From: VMDJ01 sp038144195
GTDB taxonomy: Bacteria > Pseudomonadota > Gammaproteobacteria > Chromatiales > Chromatiaceae
Length of the DNA: 64,000 bases
Direction of reading: 5' to 3'
Assembly (NCBI GenBank): GCA_038144195.1
Contig: JAYQNH010000002.1
Coordinates: forward strand, 744,001-808,000
The position numbers and the translations under genes were made by a program. Under the pieces are notes generated by a model. It did not search any database. It saw only the letters and a program-made list of their open reading frames with translations, and had not been told where the DNA came from. Within the stretch, counting starts at the first letter, position 1. Each line of letters opens with the position of its first letter. Shown piece after piece: positions 27,839-36,779 of this stretch.

Positions 27839-28267
27839 ATGGAACAATATCTTGAGTTTGCGAGCAATCACGCCATTTTAGTTGGCGCTTTCACAGCAGT
27901 ACTCGTGGCCCTTATTTGGAATCTGATTTCAAACCCAGGTGGCAAATTCAACATCAGCCCAACTGAAGCAACACAAAAGATCAATCACGACAACGCGGTT
28001 GTTTTAGATGTGCGCTCAATGGCTGAATTTAAGAAAGATGGCCACATCGTTAATGCTGAAAATATTCCGCTGAATAGTCTGCAAAAAGACCTGAAAGCGT
28101 TAGAAAAGTATAAAAACACCCCCATTATCGCGGTCTGTAAAAGCGGTGCTCGTTCGGGCTCAGCCTGCAGCCAATTACGCAAAGCGGGATTTGAGCACGT
28201 GTTCAATCTAGCCGGCGGCATTATGGCGTGGGAATCCGCAAACCTTCCGGTTAAGCGCCGTAAATAA
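27839..28267 (+). CDS. Membrane-anchored rhodanese-like sulfurtransferase (YibN-like)
   Basis: 142 residues: one N-terminal membrane helix (ILVGAFTAVLVALIWNLI) and a rhodanese domain with DVRSMAEFKKDGHI and the catalytic loop CKSGARSG. E. coli YibN has the same architecture and also precedes grxC-secB-gpsA. Here secB and gpsA follow directly. Transfers sulfane sulfur to an unknown acceptor. Its proximity to the ArsR regulator with sensor-like cysteines is notable. Confidence 0.92.
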   Translation: MEQYLEFASNHAILVGAFTAVLVALIWNLISNPGGKFNISPTEATQKINHDNAVVLDVRSMAEFKKDGHIVNAENIPLNSLQKDLKALEKYKNTPIIAVCKSGARSGSACSQLRKAGFEHVFNLAGGIMAWESANLPVKRRK

Positions 28268-28281
28268 AGTAGGACCCTTCG

Positions 28282-28740
28282 ATGTCTGACAAACAACAAA
28301 CCGATCGCCAATTCGCGATCCAACGTATCTACACCAAAGATATCTCTTTCGAATCGCCGAACGCACCTCAGGTGTTCATCAGTGAGTGGGAGCCCAAGAT
28401 CAATGTTGACCTCTCAACAGAGATCCAAGCCCTATCTGAAGATACTATTCAGGTCGTTTTGACGGTGAATGTGGTGGCTAAGCACGAAGATAAGACCGCT
28501 TTTTTGGTCGAAGTGCAGCAAGCTGGCATTTTCTTAGCAAAAGGCTTTAGTGAAGAAGAGCTCGGTCCTTTGATGGGTATTGGCGCACCGAATGCGCTCT
28601 ACCCGTATGCCCGTGAAGTGGTGAGTGACCTGATTACCCGTGGCAGCTTTCCACAATTTACTTTGCAGCCCGTTAATTTTGAGCAGATGTACGCTCAGCA
28701 AATGGCTTCAAAGAAAGAGTCTGCGGAGAAAACTCACTAA
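28282..28740 (+). CDS. secB: Protein-export chaperone SecB
   Basis: Tetrameric cytosolic chaperone that delivers unfolded preproteins to SecA. 152 residues with the characteristic IYTKDISFESPNAP opening and the PNALYPYAREVVSDLITRGSFP block. Conserved yibN-secB-gpsA order, although grxC is absent here. 5 bp separate it from gpsA. Confidence 0.97.
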   Translation: MSDKQQTDRQFAIQRIYTKDISFESPNAPQVFISEWEPKINVDLSTEIQALSEDTIQVVLTVNVVAKHEDKTAFLVEVQQAGIFLAKGFSEEELGPLMGIGAPNALYPYAREVVSDLITRGSFPQFTLQPVNFEQMYAQQMASKKESAEKTH

Positions 28741-28745
28741 GCCTT

Positions 28746-29747
28746 ATGGCAGCGCAACAGACCATCGCCATTATTGGAGCCGGCTCATGGGGCACGGCCT
28801 TGGCGATATCCTTGGCGCATCGTCATCCGGTGATCCTTTGGGGACACTCCAGTGCGGAAATGGACCCCTTGGCTCAAGACCGTGAACATAAAGCGTTCTT
28901 ACCTGGGATTGCCTTTCCAGATAACCTAAAAGTTAGCACCCACTTACAAGATACGCTCAGCCAGGCTGATCAAGTCTTGGTCGTTGTGCCTTCTCACGCC
29001 TTCTCGAGTGTCTGTCAGCAAATTGCAGATCTTCGTCCATCTTTAGATAACCTCGCTTGGGCAACCAAGGGCTTTGATCCTGCTACTCAGCAGTTACTCA
29101 GTGATGTGGCAGAGAAACATTTTCCTCAGGCGCATTTCACCGTGGTTTCTGGGCCTAGCTTCGCTGGCGAAGTTGCAAAAGGACTACCAACTGCCTTAAC
29201 TGTGGCCTCAAATGATGCGAAAACTGCAGAAACATGGGCCGAACTGCTTCGATCTGATAACTTTAGGCCGTATATCAGTCACGATCTGATTGGCGTTCAA
29301 GTTGGCGGTGCGAGTAAAAACGTGATGGCTATTGCTGCCGGTATCTCTGATGGGCTTGGATTTGGCGCAAATGCACGCTCAGCCCTAATAACCCGTGGTT
29401 TAGCAGAAATTATGCGGCTTGGTGGTGCTTTAGGTGCCAAAAATGACACCTTTATGGGGCTAGCTGGGCTTGGCGACCTAACGCTAACCTGTACCGATAA
29501 TCAATCGCGTAATCGTCGTATGGGCCTTGCCTTAGCAAAAGGACTCTCTGTTGCTGATACTAAAGCCTCGATAGGGCAAGAGGTTGAAGGGATTAATACC
29601 GCCCGTGAGGTATGGCAACTGGCGCAACGCCTAAAGGTTGAGATGCCGATTACCGAACAAACCTATAGAGTACTTTATGAGGGCTTAGATCCTAAATTAG
29701 CCGTTCAAAACCTTCTATCTAGGGATGTGGGTAAAGAAAGCAGCTAA
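28746..29747 (+). CDS. gpsA: Glycerol-3-phosphate dehydrogenase [NAD(P)+]
   Basis: Reduces dihydroxyacetone phosphate to sn-glycerol-3-phosphate for phospholipid synthesis. 333 residues, N-terminal GAGSWGTALA nucleotide-binding motif, catalytic Lys in GGASKNVMAIAAGISDGLGFG, and GLAGLGDLTLTCTD. Downstream of secB in the usual order. A weak A/T-rich hairpin (GAGTTTTT...AAAAACTC, about 29753-29783) follows and may end the operon. Confidence 0.97.
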   Translation: MAAQQTIAIIGAGSWGTALAISLAHRHPVILWGHSSAEMDPLAQDREHKAFLPGIAFPDNLKVSTHLQDTLSQADQVLVVVPSHAFSSVCQQIADLRPSLDNLAWATKGFDPATQQLLSDVAEKHFPQAHFTVVSGPSFAGEVAKGLPTALTVASNDAKTAETWAELLRSDNFRPYISHDLIGVQVGGASKNVMAIAAGISDGLGFGANARSALITRGLAEIMRLGGALGAKNDTFMGLAGLGDLTLTCTDNQSRNRRMGLALAKGLSVADTKASIGQEVEGINTAREVWQLAQRLKVEMPITEQTYRVLYEGLDPKLAVQNLLSRDVGKESS

Positions 29748-29823
29748 ATTTGAGTTTTTTCACCACTTTCAATCAAAAACTCTTTTTCCTTAGATCTCAC
29801 GCCATCAAATAGCGCTAGACTTT

Positions 29824-29845
29824 TATATTAAAGTTTTCTAATATA
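29824..29845. repeat. Inverted repeat TATATTA-N8-TAATATA
   Basis: A perfect 7-bp inverted repeat 32 bp upstream of a 56-residue ORF. It could be an operator or an AT-rich promoter element. The TAATAT core also occurs in the intergenic region at 11708-11732. Confidence 0.4.
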
Positions 29846-29877
29846 CGGTCTGAACTTCATAACCTGGTCGTACTGAA

Positions 29878-30048
29878 ATGCTTCGTGGTATCCGCCGCAC
29901 ATTTTCAATGAAGCTCGGCCAGCGTCTTTTTGTCTGCCTGAGCAATCAACAACTTCCACCGGAACTGCGTAAGCGTATCCGTCCTGTGGTTTTGGCTGGC
30001 GTTGCCTGTTGGATGGATCGCATCACTTCGAAAAACCGCACGGCTTGA
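29878..30048 (+). CDS. Small Arg-rich hypothetical protein (56 aa)
   Basis: ATG to TGA encoding MLRGIRRTFSMKLGQRLFV, a central LPPELRKRIRPVVLAGVACW stretch and a basic end. Strongly positively charged, no signal peptide. The isoelectric character and codon use look gene-like, but there is no recognised family and no strong Shine-Dalgarno. It occupies the gap between gpsA and trmL together with a small secreted peptide. Confidence 0.4.
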   Translation: MLRGIRRTFSMKLGQRLFVCLSNQQLPPELRKRIRPVVLAGVACWMDRITSKNRTA

Positions 30049-30116
30049 TCTTCGGTTCAGCTTCTATTCTGGCTTAACTGTTTAGGCTTTAGCGACATTC
30101 ATCAATGGAGCTAACT

Positions 30117-30249
30117 ATGAAAGCCATTTCTTCTGCATTTCTCATTTTGTTATTGAGTATTAACGCCAATGCCTTTGCACAAGATGCTGAGCAAGGTCGA
30201 GCAAACCACGAAAACAACCCAAACCGAAGCTGAACCGGAGTGCGATTAA
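30117..30249 (+). CDS. Small secreted hypothetical peptide, possible frameshift
   Basis: Good GGAG Shine-Dalgarno 7 nt before ATG, then a textbook signal peptide (MKAISSAFLILLLSINANAFA) with cleavage near AFA-QDAE. Read in one frame it stops after NPNRS; shifting frame near 30193 gives a mature tail reading KVEQTTKTTQTEAEPECD with a stop 1 bp before the converging trmL stop. Either form is about 40 residues. Unknown function; the Thr/Glu-rich tail suggests a small periplasmic peptide. Confidence 0.5.
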
Positions 30250-30250
30250 G

Positions 30251-30715
30251 TTATTGCGCTTCTGGAAAATCCATCTGTCGCCATGCTTCATACAGCATGA
30301 TGGCAGCAGTATTCGATAGATTCAGACTACGCTGTCCATTCAGCATGGGCAGTCGTAGTCGCTGTTCAGCCGGCAAGCTATCGAGTACCTCTTGAGGCAG
30401 ACCTCGTGTCTCCGGTCCAAACAAAAATATGTCGCCCGCCTGATAGCTCACCTGGTCATAACGTTGACGCCCACGTGTAGATAAGGCAAACACACGCTGA
30501 TTTGGCATCGATGCTAAGCAATCATTAAGATTTTGGTGCTGCAACATACTAGCAAATTCGTGATAATCCAATCCCGCACGGCGTAGTCGTTTGTCGTCGA
30601 GTTCAAACCCTAGCGGATGAACCACATGTAAATGGCTACCCGTATTGGCACATAAACGAATGATGTTTCCGGTATTCGGCGGAATTTCTGGCTGATACAA
30701 AACAATGTGAAACAC
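30251..30715 (-). CDS. trmL: tRNA (cytidine/uridine-2'-O-)-methyltransferase TrmL
   Basis: SPOUT-class methyltransferase that 2'-O-methylates the wobble base of tRNA-Leu isoacceptors. 154 residues, with PEIPPNTGNIIRLCANTG at the N-terminus, FGPETRGLP in the middle and the SAM-binding trefoil-knot segment MLNGQRSLNLSNTAAIMLYEAWRQ. Divergent from pyrD, with about 17 bp between starts. Confidence 0.95.
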   Translation of the reverse strand: MFHIVLYQPEIPPNTGNIIRLCANTGSHLHVVHPLGFELDDKRLRRAGLDYHEFASMLQHQNLNDCLASMPNQRVFALSTRGRQRYDQVSYQAGDIFLFGPETRGLPQEVLDSLPAEQRLRLPMLNGQRSLNLSNTAAIMLYEAWRQMDFPEAQ

Positions 30716-30732
30716 ACTAGGACCCTATTTAA

Positions 30733-31699
30733 ATGAGCAAACCTGATTCACGACTGAGCTTAGATTTTGCGGTATGTCTTTTGCCAGCCCGCTGGTTTTA
30801 CTGTCAGGTTGCGTTGGTTTTGGTGAAGAGTACACACGTATTCAAGGCTTCTCCAATACCGATTGTGGTGCTGTTTGTTTAAAAGGCACGACTGGCACAC
30901 AACGTTTGGGCAATCAGCCGCACCGAGTGTATGAAACATCTGAAGGTATGCTTAATGCAATCGGCTTACAGAACCCTGGTGTTGATAAGGTTGTAAACGA
31001 CATTCTGCCAACTCTCGACTTTGAGGAGACACGCTTCATCGCAAACGTCTCTGGCTCAACCATCGATGAGTACATTGAGGTCACAGGTAAATTTGATGAG
31101 TCACCCATCTACGCGATTGAGATCAACATCTCATGTCCAAACGTCAAAGAGGGCGGGGTAGCGTTCGGTAACGATCCAGACATGTCCGCTCGCGTGGTTG
31201 AAGCTTGTCGTGGTGTGACCAAAAGCCGTTGATCACCAAACTCTCGCCTAACCAAACAGACATCGCTGAAAATGCGCGTCGATGCATCGAAGCCGGTAGT
31301 GATGCCTTTGCGGTGATCAATACCTTGATGGGCATGGCAATTGATATCGAAGCGCAAAAGCCTTTCATTGGAAATAACCAAGGGGGCCTATCTGGTCCTG
31401 CGATTAAACCGGTTGCGGTTTTAAAGACGCATCAGGTTTACCAAGTCACTAAAGCACATAACATTCCGATCATTGGTCAGGGTGGGGTGCTCACCGCAGA
31501 AGATGCTATCGAGTTCTTACTGGCTGGCGCTAGCGCAGTTGGTGTTGGTACCGCTCTTTTCTACGATCCGCTAGTTTTGCCCAAGATCAATCAAGGAATC
31601 GCTGACTATTTGACCCGTCACAACATTGCCTCTGTGGCCGAGCTCACTGGCAAACTTCAGCTGAACAGCAACCAATCAAACCGTGGCTGTGGCTGCTAA
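30733..31699 (+). CDS. pyrD: Dihydroorotate dehydrogenase, class 1B catalytic subunit, two apparent frameshifts
   Basis: Oxidises dihydroorotate to orotate in pyrimidine synthesis. N-terminus MSKPDSRLSLDFAG joins MSFASPLVLLSG after restoring a missing G at 30771-30772; a second missing base in the A run at 31221-31224 restores GVTKKPLITKLSPNQTD. Total about 322 residues. The NISCPNVKEGGVAFGNDP segment, with the catalytic Cys, is the class 1B signature, and GGLSGPAIKP and GQGGVLTAEDA bind FMN. Most gammaproteobacteria use membrane-bound class 2 PyrD, so this is uncommon. No pyrK is adjacent. C-terminal NRGCGC is odd. Confidence 0.9.
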
Positions 31700-31811
31700 G
31701 AAAAGCACCCTAAATCAGGGCTAAATTCGCGGTTCCGAATATTCGATTTATGTTATATTCCCTGATCTGTTCCTAATTCTGGGAGCAGATAACGACGTTC
31801 GGAGATTTACT

Positions 31812-32033
31812 ATGAGCGACGTAGAAGCTTTGAAAGCAGAGAAAAGTGCTTTAATCGCTGAGATGATTGATTTGCAAGCTAAGTTCATTGATCGTGAACA
31901 CGACGGCGGCATTTCAGGAAAAGACTACTACTACAGCCAAGATGGTTTGTTGAAAGACTACCGTCAGATCTACATGGAAAAAGCCATGCGCGTAGTTGAG
32001 TTGTCTCACCAGATTGTGGGTTCACACGCATAA
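31812..32033 (+). CDS. Hypothetical protein, 73 aa
   Basis: Small cytosolic protein with a helical N-terminal half (SDVEALKAEKSALIAEMIDL), a central ISGKDYYYSQDGLLKDY patch and a helical end. A GGAG Shine-Dalgarno lies upstream, and a terminator (32055-32085) follows, so it is a convincing monocistronic gene. I do not recognise the family. Confidence 0.65.
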   Translation: MSDVEALKAEKSALIAEMIDLQAKFIDREHDGGISGKDYYYSQDGLLKDYRQIYMEKAMRVVELSHQIVGSHA

Positions 32034-32054
32034 TCTGAGGCTAACGCCTAAAAA

Positions 32055-32085
32055 AAGACCCGCCATTGGCGGGTTTCTTCTTTTA
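32055..32085 (+). terminator. Rho-independent terminator
   Basis: Stem ACCCGCCA-TTGGCGGGT followed by a T-rich tract (TTCTTCTTTT), downstream of the 73-residue protein and converging with the next minus-strand gene. The A-rich left flank suggests it may work in both directions. Confidence 0.88.
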
Positions 32086-32098
32086 TGGGGACTGGAAA

Positions 32099-32497
32099 TT
32101 ATCTCGGACGAATATGCTCAATATATTTCGGCACCTCTTCGAGCTCTAACTTCACACCATCTCCACTGACACGAATCAACGCATCGCTGCCCTCAACTTT
32201 TAATGCGCAATGTGCATAGCCAGCACTTTCTAATGGCACGGGCACCATGTCGCGATAGGTATAAACGTTTTCACCAACATCACCACCAGCACAATCTGCC
32301 GGAAGTGTAGGGAGCTCATCTTCAATCTCTGCATTGGTGATCACAAGATCGCCGTTCTGCCACCAACGGGTACGCTCAACTGAACCGGTCATTATCTTGA
32401 TCAAGTAAGCAGGCTCGAAACGGACGCGCACGTCATCGCCATCTTTGCTCACGCTAACAATCTTGGAACCAGGCAGATCTATGTTTGTGCTATCCAT
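32099..32497 (-). CDS. Hypothetical protein, 132 aa
   Basis: Cytosolic, acidic, mostly beta-strand protein. A WWQNGDLVITNAEI segment and a GDVGENVYTYRDMVPVPL segment stand out, and there are two isolated cysteines. No signal peptide or membrane helix. The codon use fits the genome, and the gene lies between the terminator and ntrC. I do not recognise the family, and its neighbours give no clear clue. Confidence 0.6.
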   Translation of the reverse strand: MDSTNIDLPGSKIVSVSKDGDDVRVRFEPAYLIKIMTGSVERTRWWQNGDLVITNAEIEDELPTLPADCAGGDVGENVYTYRDMVPVPLESAGYAHCALKVEGSDALIRVSGDGVKLELEEVPKYIEHIRPR

Positions 32498-32567
32498 CGG
32501 GCACCTCTAAAAATCAAAGCGGCATTATAAAGGGTGAGCTCACACAATAGAGCGGTTTAGCGCACGG

Positions 32568-33991
32568 TTATCCCGTAATGCGATAGGTCTCTTCAAGGCC
32601 TAATTCTTTTAATTTTCGTGTCAGCGTATTGCGCCCCCAACCTAACAAGCGCGCTGCATCCTGTTTACGACCACCGGTATGAGCTAACGCCGTTTCGATC
32701 ATGATGGTTTCAAAGTCAGGCATCGCATCATCAAGAATTGCCTGCTTGCCCGCTGACAAATGACGTTGCGCCCATTGACGTAAGCCTTCTTGCCAAGAAC
32801 CGATTTGGGCTGTACTTGGTGTCACTTCATCACGTAGCTCTGCGGGTAAATCATCGGGAAGATCTCTCGACCTGAACCCATGACGGTTAACCAACGTGCA
32901 GTGTTTTCCAACTGACGAACGTTGCCGCGCCATTCAAAGGTTTGCAGATCTTCAATCGCTTTAGGCATCAAGACTTTCTTTTCAACGGACAACTCTTTTG
33001 CAGCACGCTTTAAGAAATGATCCATTAATAGAGGAATGTCTTCACGACGTTCACGCAATGCTGGAACATGCACACGGATAACATTTAAACGATGGAACAA
33101 GTCTTCTCGGAAGCGTCCGTCACTAACCAGCTTTTCTAAATTCTGATGGGTTGCCGCAATGATGCGTACATCAACTTTCACTGCTTCGTGACCACCGACG
33201 CGATAGAAAACACCGTCTGACAAAACGCGCAGCAAACGCGTTTGTAATTCAGCCGGCATGTCGCCAATTTCATCAAGGAAGAGGGTGCCGCCATTAGCTT
33301 GTTCAAAACGACCTTGGCGTCGTGCTTGCGCACCGGTAAAGGCGCCCTTTTCATGGCCAAACAATTCTGACTCAAGTAAGTCATGAGGAATCGCGGCCAT
33401 GTTTAACGCAATGAAAGGACCTTGAGAACGTGGGCTATGTTTGTGCAGCGCATGCGCAACAAGCTCTTTACCAGTACCCGACTCACCATTAATTAATACG
33501 GTGATGTTAGAGCGCGCTAAACGCCCAATCGCGCGGAACACCTCCTGCATTGCAGGTGCTTCACCGACGATTTCCATCACTTGTTCATTTTGTTCAGGCT
33601 GCTGACCTTGGCTTTCTTTACTAACACGACATGCACGTTGCACTTGCTCTATCGCATCATTGATATCAAATGGCTTTGGCAAATATTCAAATGCGCCGCT
33701 GTGATAGGCCGATACCGCGCTATCTAAATCTGAGTGTGCTGTCATGATAATGACAGGCAGATCTGGATAGCTTTCTTTTATCTCTTCTAATAACGCAATG
33801 CCATCTTGGCCTGGCATACGCACATCCGACATGATCGCATCGGGTTGTAATCGCTTGAGTGCGGCCATTACGCCTTCAGCACTTTCAAAGCTACGCACGG
33901 AGATGCCCGCTTTAACAAACGCCTTTTCTAAAACCCATCGAATAGAGCGATCATCATCAATCACCCAAACTGTATTGTCATGTTCCGACAC
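32568..33991 (-). CDS. glnG: Nitrogen regulation response regulator NtrC, apparent frameshift
   Basis: Sigma-54 activator. Receiver domain with phospho-acceptor Asp in DAIMSDVRMPGQDG; AAA+ domain with Walker A GESGTGKE, the sigma-54 contact loop GAFTGA and Walker B GTLFLDEIGD; Fis-type HTH at the end (DAARLLGWGRNTLTRKLKEL). One missing base in the G run at 32856-32858 separates the Fis domain; restoring it gives SGREIFPDDLPAELRDEV and about 474 residues. GTG start at 33991 with AGGAAG Shine-Dalgarno; it overlaps ntrB by 14 bp. Confidence 0.95.
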
Positions 33992-35081
33992 GTTGTTCTT
34001 CCTGTTGCTCTGCTGCCAATGACACATCAAGTGGCAACAAAATCGAAAACACTGTTTTACCGGGTTCACTTTGGAACTCGATCAAACCTTTATGTTGATT
34101 AACTAAGCTTTGTGCAATGGACAGGCCTAAGCCCATGCCTTCACCGGAGGTAACCATCGGTAAAAACAAGCTGTCACTTAAATCAGGTGGTATGCCTGGG
34201 CCGTTATCAATGATGTCTATTTGCGCAACCAGTCGATGAAGCACGCCACCGATCGTAAAGTTACGCACCACGCGACTTTTCAAAATAATCTCGCCATCAC
34301 CTTTTAATGCTTTTGCTGCATTACCTACGATATTCATCACTGACTGAATCAACTGATCCAAGTCGCCTTCTATCTCGGGAATACTCGGGTCGTAGTCTCG
34401 AATAATTTTTAGCTCACGGTTTTTTGGATCCGCGAGTATTACCGAGCGCACACGCTCAAGTACTTGGTGAATGCTGACTTCAGTAAAGTTAGGTCGCTTA
34501 TTCGGTCCAAGCACCCGATCAACCAAGGCTTGGAGGCGATCCGCTTCTTGAATAATCACATCGGTGTATTCACTCAACTCAGGATCGGTAAGTTCTGCCG
34601 CAAGCAATTGAGCCGCGCCACGCAAACCACCTAGTGGGTTCTTTATTTCGTGTGCTAAGCCACGAACAAAATTGCGCGTGGTCAGTAACTGTGAGTTGAG
34701 TTGATTCTCTCGTGTAATGCGCAATTGACGATCAACCTGCTGCATCTCCATGACGGCCAATAAGCCATCTTCGTCATCATCATGAAAGATTGATAAGACA
34801 TAATCGATCGTCTTTGCACTTTGGTCTGCCGCATTGAGAGCGACTCCGCGACGACTGATGATTTCGCCCTCAGCTAGCTCGTTCAATAACTGCACCAAGG
34901 TGCGATGATCAAAGGTAATCCAATAGGGTAGCTGCTGACCCAAGATGTAACTCGAGCTCACCGCAAATAATGCTTCGGCTGGCTGATTCAAATACCGCAC
35001 TCGACCGCGTGCATCAAAGACCGCAATCGCAGCAGCCAGATGATCAAAAAGGGAGTTGTGTTGGGTATCCGACAGAACCAT
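33978..35081 (-). CDS. glnL: Nitrogen regulation sensor histidine kinase NtrB
   Basis: Cytosolic PII-responsive kinase/phosphatase for NtrC. 367 residues: a PAS-like domain (FDHLAAAIAVFDARGRVRYLNQPAEALF), the H-box GLAHEIKNPLGGLRGAAQLL, then the catalytic domain with N-box and GEGMGLGLSIAQSLVNQHKG. Overlaps ntrC by 14 bp. Preceded by an NtrC-site palindrome at 35202-35216, which points to autoregulation. Confidence 0.96.
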   Translation of the reverse strand: MVLSDTQHNSLFDHLAAAIAVFDARGRVRYLNQPAEALFAVSSSYILGQQLPYWITFDHRTLVQLLNELAEGEIISRRGVALNAADQSAKTIDYVLSIFHDDDEDGLLAVMEMQQVDRQLRITRENQLNSQLLTTRNFVRGLAHEIKNPLGGLRGAAQLLAAELTDPELSEYTDVIIQEADRLQALVDRVLGPNKRPNFTEVSIHQVLERVRSVILADPKNRELKIIRDYDPSIPEIEGDLDQLIQSVMNIVGNAAKALKGDGEIILKSRVVRNFTIGGVLHRLVAQIDIIDNGPGIPPDLSDSLFLPMVTSGEGMGLGLSIAQSLVNQHKGLIEFQSEPGKTVFSILLPLDVSLAAEQQEEQRVGT

Positions 35082-35201
35082 AGTTTTACTTCAGCAATAA
35101 GTGCGCCAACTTGGCTCACGCCAATATCCGGCTTTATCCTGGTTTTTCAGGGCCTAGCGGCCGATGTAATGATGCGTACCTTGACTAGACTAGCATGTGT
35201 C

Positions 35202-35216
35202 GCACCAATTTGGTGC
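35202..35216. promoter_or_regulatory. NtrC binding site upstream of ntrBC
   Basis: GCACCAATTTGGTGC is a perfect palindrome matching the NtrC consensus (TGCACYA-N5-TGGTGCA). It lies 120 bp upstream of the ntrB start, just downstream of the glnA terminator. Its core is identical to the site upstream of glnA at 36997-37012. Confidence 0.8.
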
Positions 35217-35226
35217 AAATAGACAT

Positions 35227-35257
35227 AAAAAAACCCGCGGTCGAAACCACGGGCTTT
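35227..35257 (-). terminator. Rho-independent terminator of glnA
   Basis: Read on the minus strand: stem CCCGTGG, loop TTTCGA, CCGCGGG (one G-U pair), followed by a T7 run. Located 24 bp after the glnA stop. Together with the NtrC site it separates the glnA and ntrBC transcripts. Confidence 0.9.
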
Positions 35258-35280
35258 CCTATCGAAGATTCAATTAGGTA

Positions 35281-36690
35281 TTACAAGCTGTAGTACATAT
35301 CGAATTCGATTGGATGAGTAGTCATTCGCATGCGAGTAACCTCTTCCATCTTCAGTGCGATAAAGCCATCAATCAGGTCATCATCAAATACACCGCCAGC
35401 TTTCAAGAAGTCGCGGTCTTGATCCAATGCTTCCAATGCTTGATCCAAGCTATGGCAAACCGTTGGGATTTTTGCTTCCTCTTCTGGCTCCAAGTCATAC
35501 AAGTCTTTATCCGCTGCATCACCAGGGTGGATCTTGTTTTGGATACCATCCAATCCAGCCATCATCATCGCGGTGAATGCAAAGTATGGATTCGCTGTTG
35601 GATCAGGGAAACGTACTTCGATACGACGACCTTTAGGGTTCGATACGAAAGGAATACGAATAGATGCAGAACGGTTACGTGCTGAGTAAGCCAACATTAC
35701 AGGTGCTTCGAAACCTGGAACCAAACGCTTGTATGAGTTGGTTGATGAGTTAGTGAATGCATTCAATGCACGTGCGTGCTTGATGATACCGCCAATGTAG
35801 AATAATGCAGTTTCAGACAAACCACCGTACAAATCACCTGAGAACAAGTTCTTACCATCTTTCGCCAAAGACTGGTGAACGTGCATACCTGAACCGTTAT
35901 CACCAACGACTGGCTTAGGCATGAAGGTAGCGGTTTTGCCGTAAGCGTGAGCTACATTCCAAGTACAGTACTTCTGGATTTGAACCCAGTCAGCACGCTC
36001 AACCAAAGTTGAGAAACGTGTGCCGATTTCACACTGGTTAGCGGTTGCTACTTCGTGGTGATGTACTTCTACTGGTACGCCCATCTCTTCCATCGCGCCA
36101 CACATTGCTGCACGCAAGTCGTGTGATGAATCAACTGGAGGTACTGGGAAGTAACCACCTTTAACGCCTGGGCGGTGACCTGTGTTGCCGTCTGCATATA
36201 CACGGTCAGTGTTCCAAGCCGCTTCTTCAGAATCGATCTTCACCATCGAACCTGACATATCTGAACTCCAACGAACGTCGTCAAAGATAAAGAACTCAGG
36301 CTCTGGACCAAAGAATGCTGTGTCAGCGATACCGGTTGACTTCAAGTACTCTTCGCCGCGCTTAGCAACAGAACGTGGGTCACGGTTGTAACCTTCCATA
36401 GTTGCTGGCTCAAGGATATCACAACGCAAGTTCATGGTTGATTCATCAGTGAAGAGATCCATAACGGCAGTGTCAGCATCTGGCATCAAGATCATGTCTG
36501 ACTCGTTAATGCCTTTCCAGCCAGCGATTGACGAACCGTCAAACATCTTGCCTTCAGCAAACAAATCTTCGTTAATTTCATGCGCAGGAACAGTTACGTG
36601 CTGTTCTTTACCGCGGGTGTCAGTGAAACGGAAGTCAACCCACTTAACTTCGTTGTCCTTCATCATATTGAGGACGTCTTGTGCCGCCAT
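35281..36690 (-). CDS. glnA: Glutamine synthetase type I
   Basis: ATP-dependent ammonia assimilation into glutamine. 469 residues. Metal and substrate motifs FDGSSIAGWKGINESDM, EPEFFIFDD, VHHHEVATANQCEIGTRF and the ATP-binding KPVVGDNGSGMHVHQSL are intact. The adenylylation tyrosine lies in DKDLYDLEPEEEAKI, so the enzyme is probably controlled by GlnE. A sigma-54 promoter and two upstream NtrC sites indicate nitrogen-regulated transcription. No frameshift. Confidence 0.98.
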   Translation of the reverse strand: MAAQDVLNMMKDNEVKWVDFRFTDTRGKEQHVTVPAHEINEDLFAEGKMFDGSSIAGWKGINESDMILMPDADTAVMDLFTDESTMNLRCDILEPATMEGYNRDPRSVAKRGEEYLKSTGIADTAFFGPEPEFFIFDDVRWSSDMSGSMVKIDSEEAAWNTDRVYADGNTGHRPGVKGGYFPVPPVDSSHDLRAAMCGAMEEMGVPVEVHHHEVATANQCEIGTRFSTLVERADWVQIQKYCTWNVAHAYGKTATFMPKPVVGDNGSGMHVHQSLAKDGKNLFSGDLYGGLSETALFYIGGIIKHARALNAFTNSSTNSYKRLVPGFEAPVMLAYSARNRSASIRIPFVSNPKGRRIEVRFPDPTANPYFAFTAMMMAGLDGIQNKIHPGDAADKDLYDLEPEEEAKIPTVCHSLDQALEALDQDRDFLKAGGVFDDDLIDGFIALKMEEVTRMRMTTHPIEFDMYYSL

Positions 36691-36779
36691 TTCGATTCTC
36701 CAGTAAATGGTTATAAATAATGGTTAGTGATGTCGTGCATGACGATCGAAAAGGCCATGACGAAATGTTTATTTAAGAA

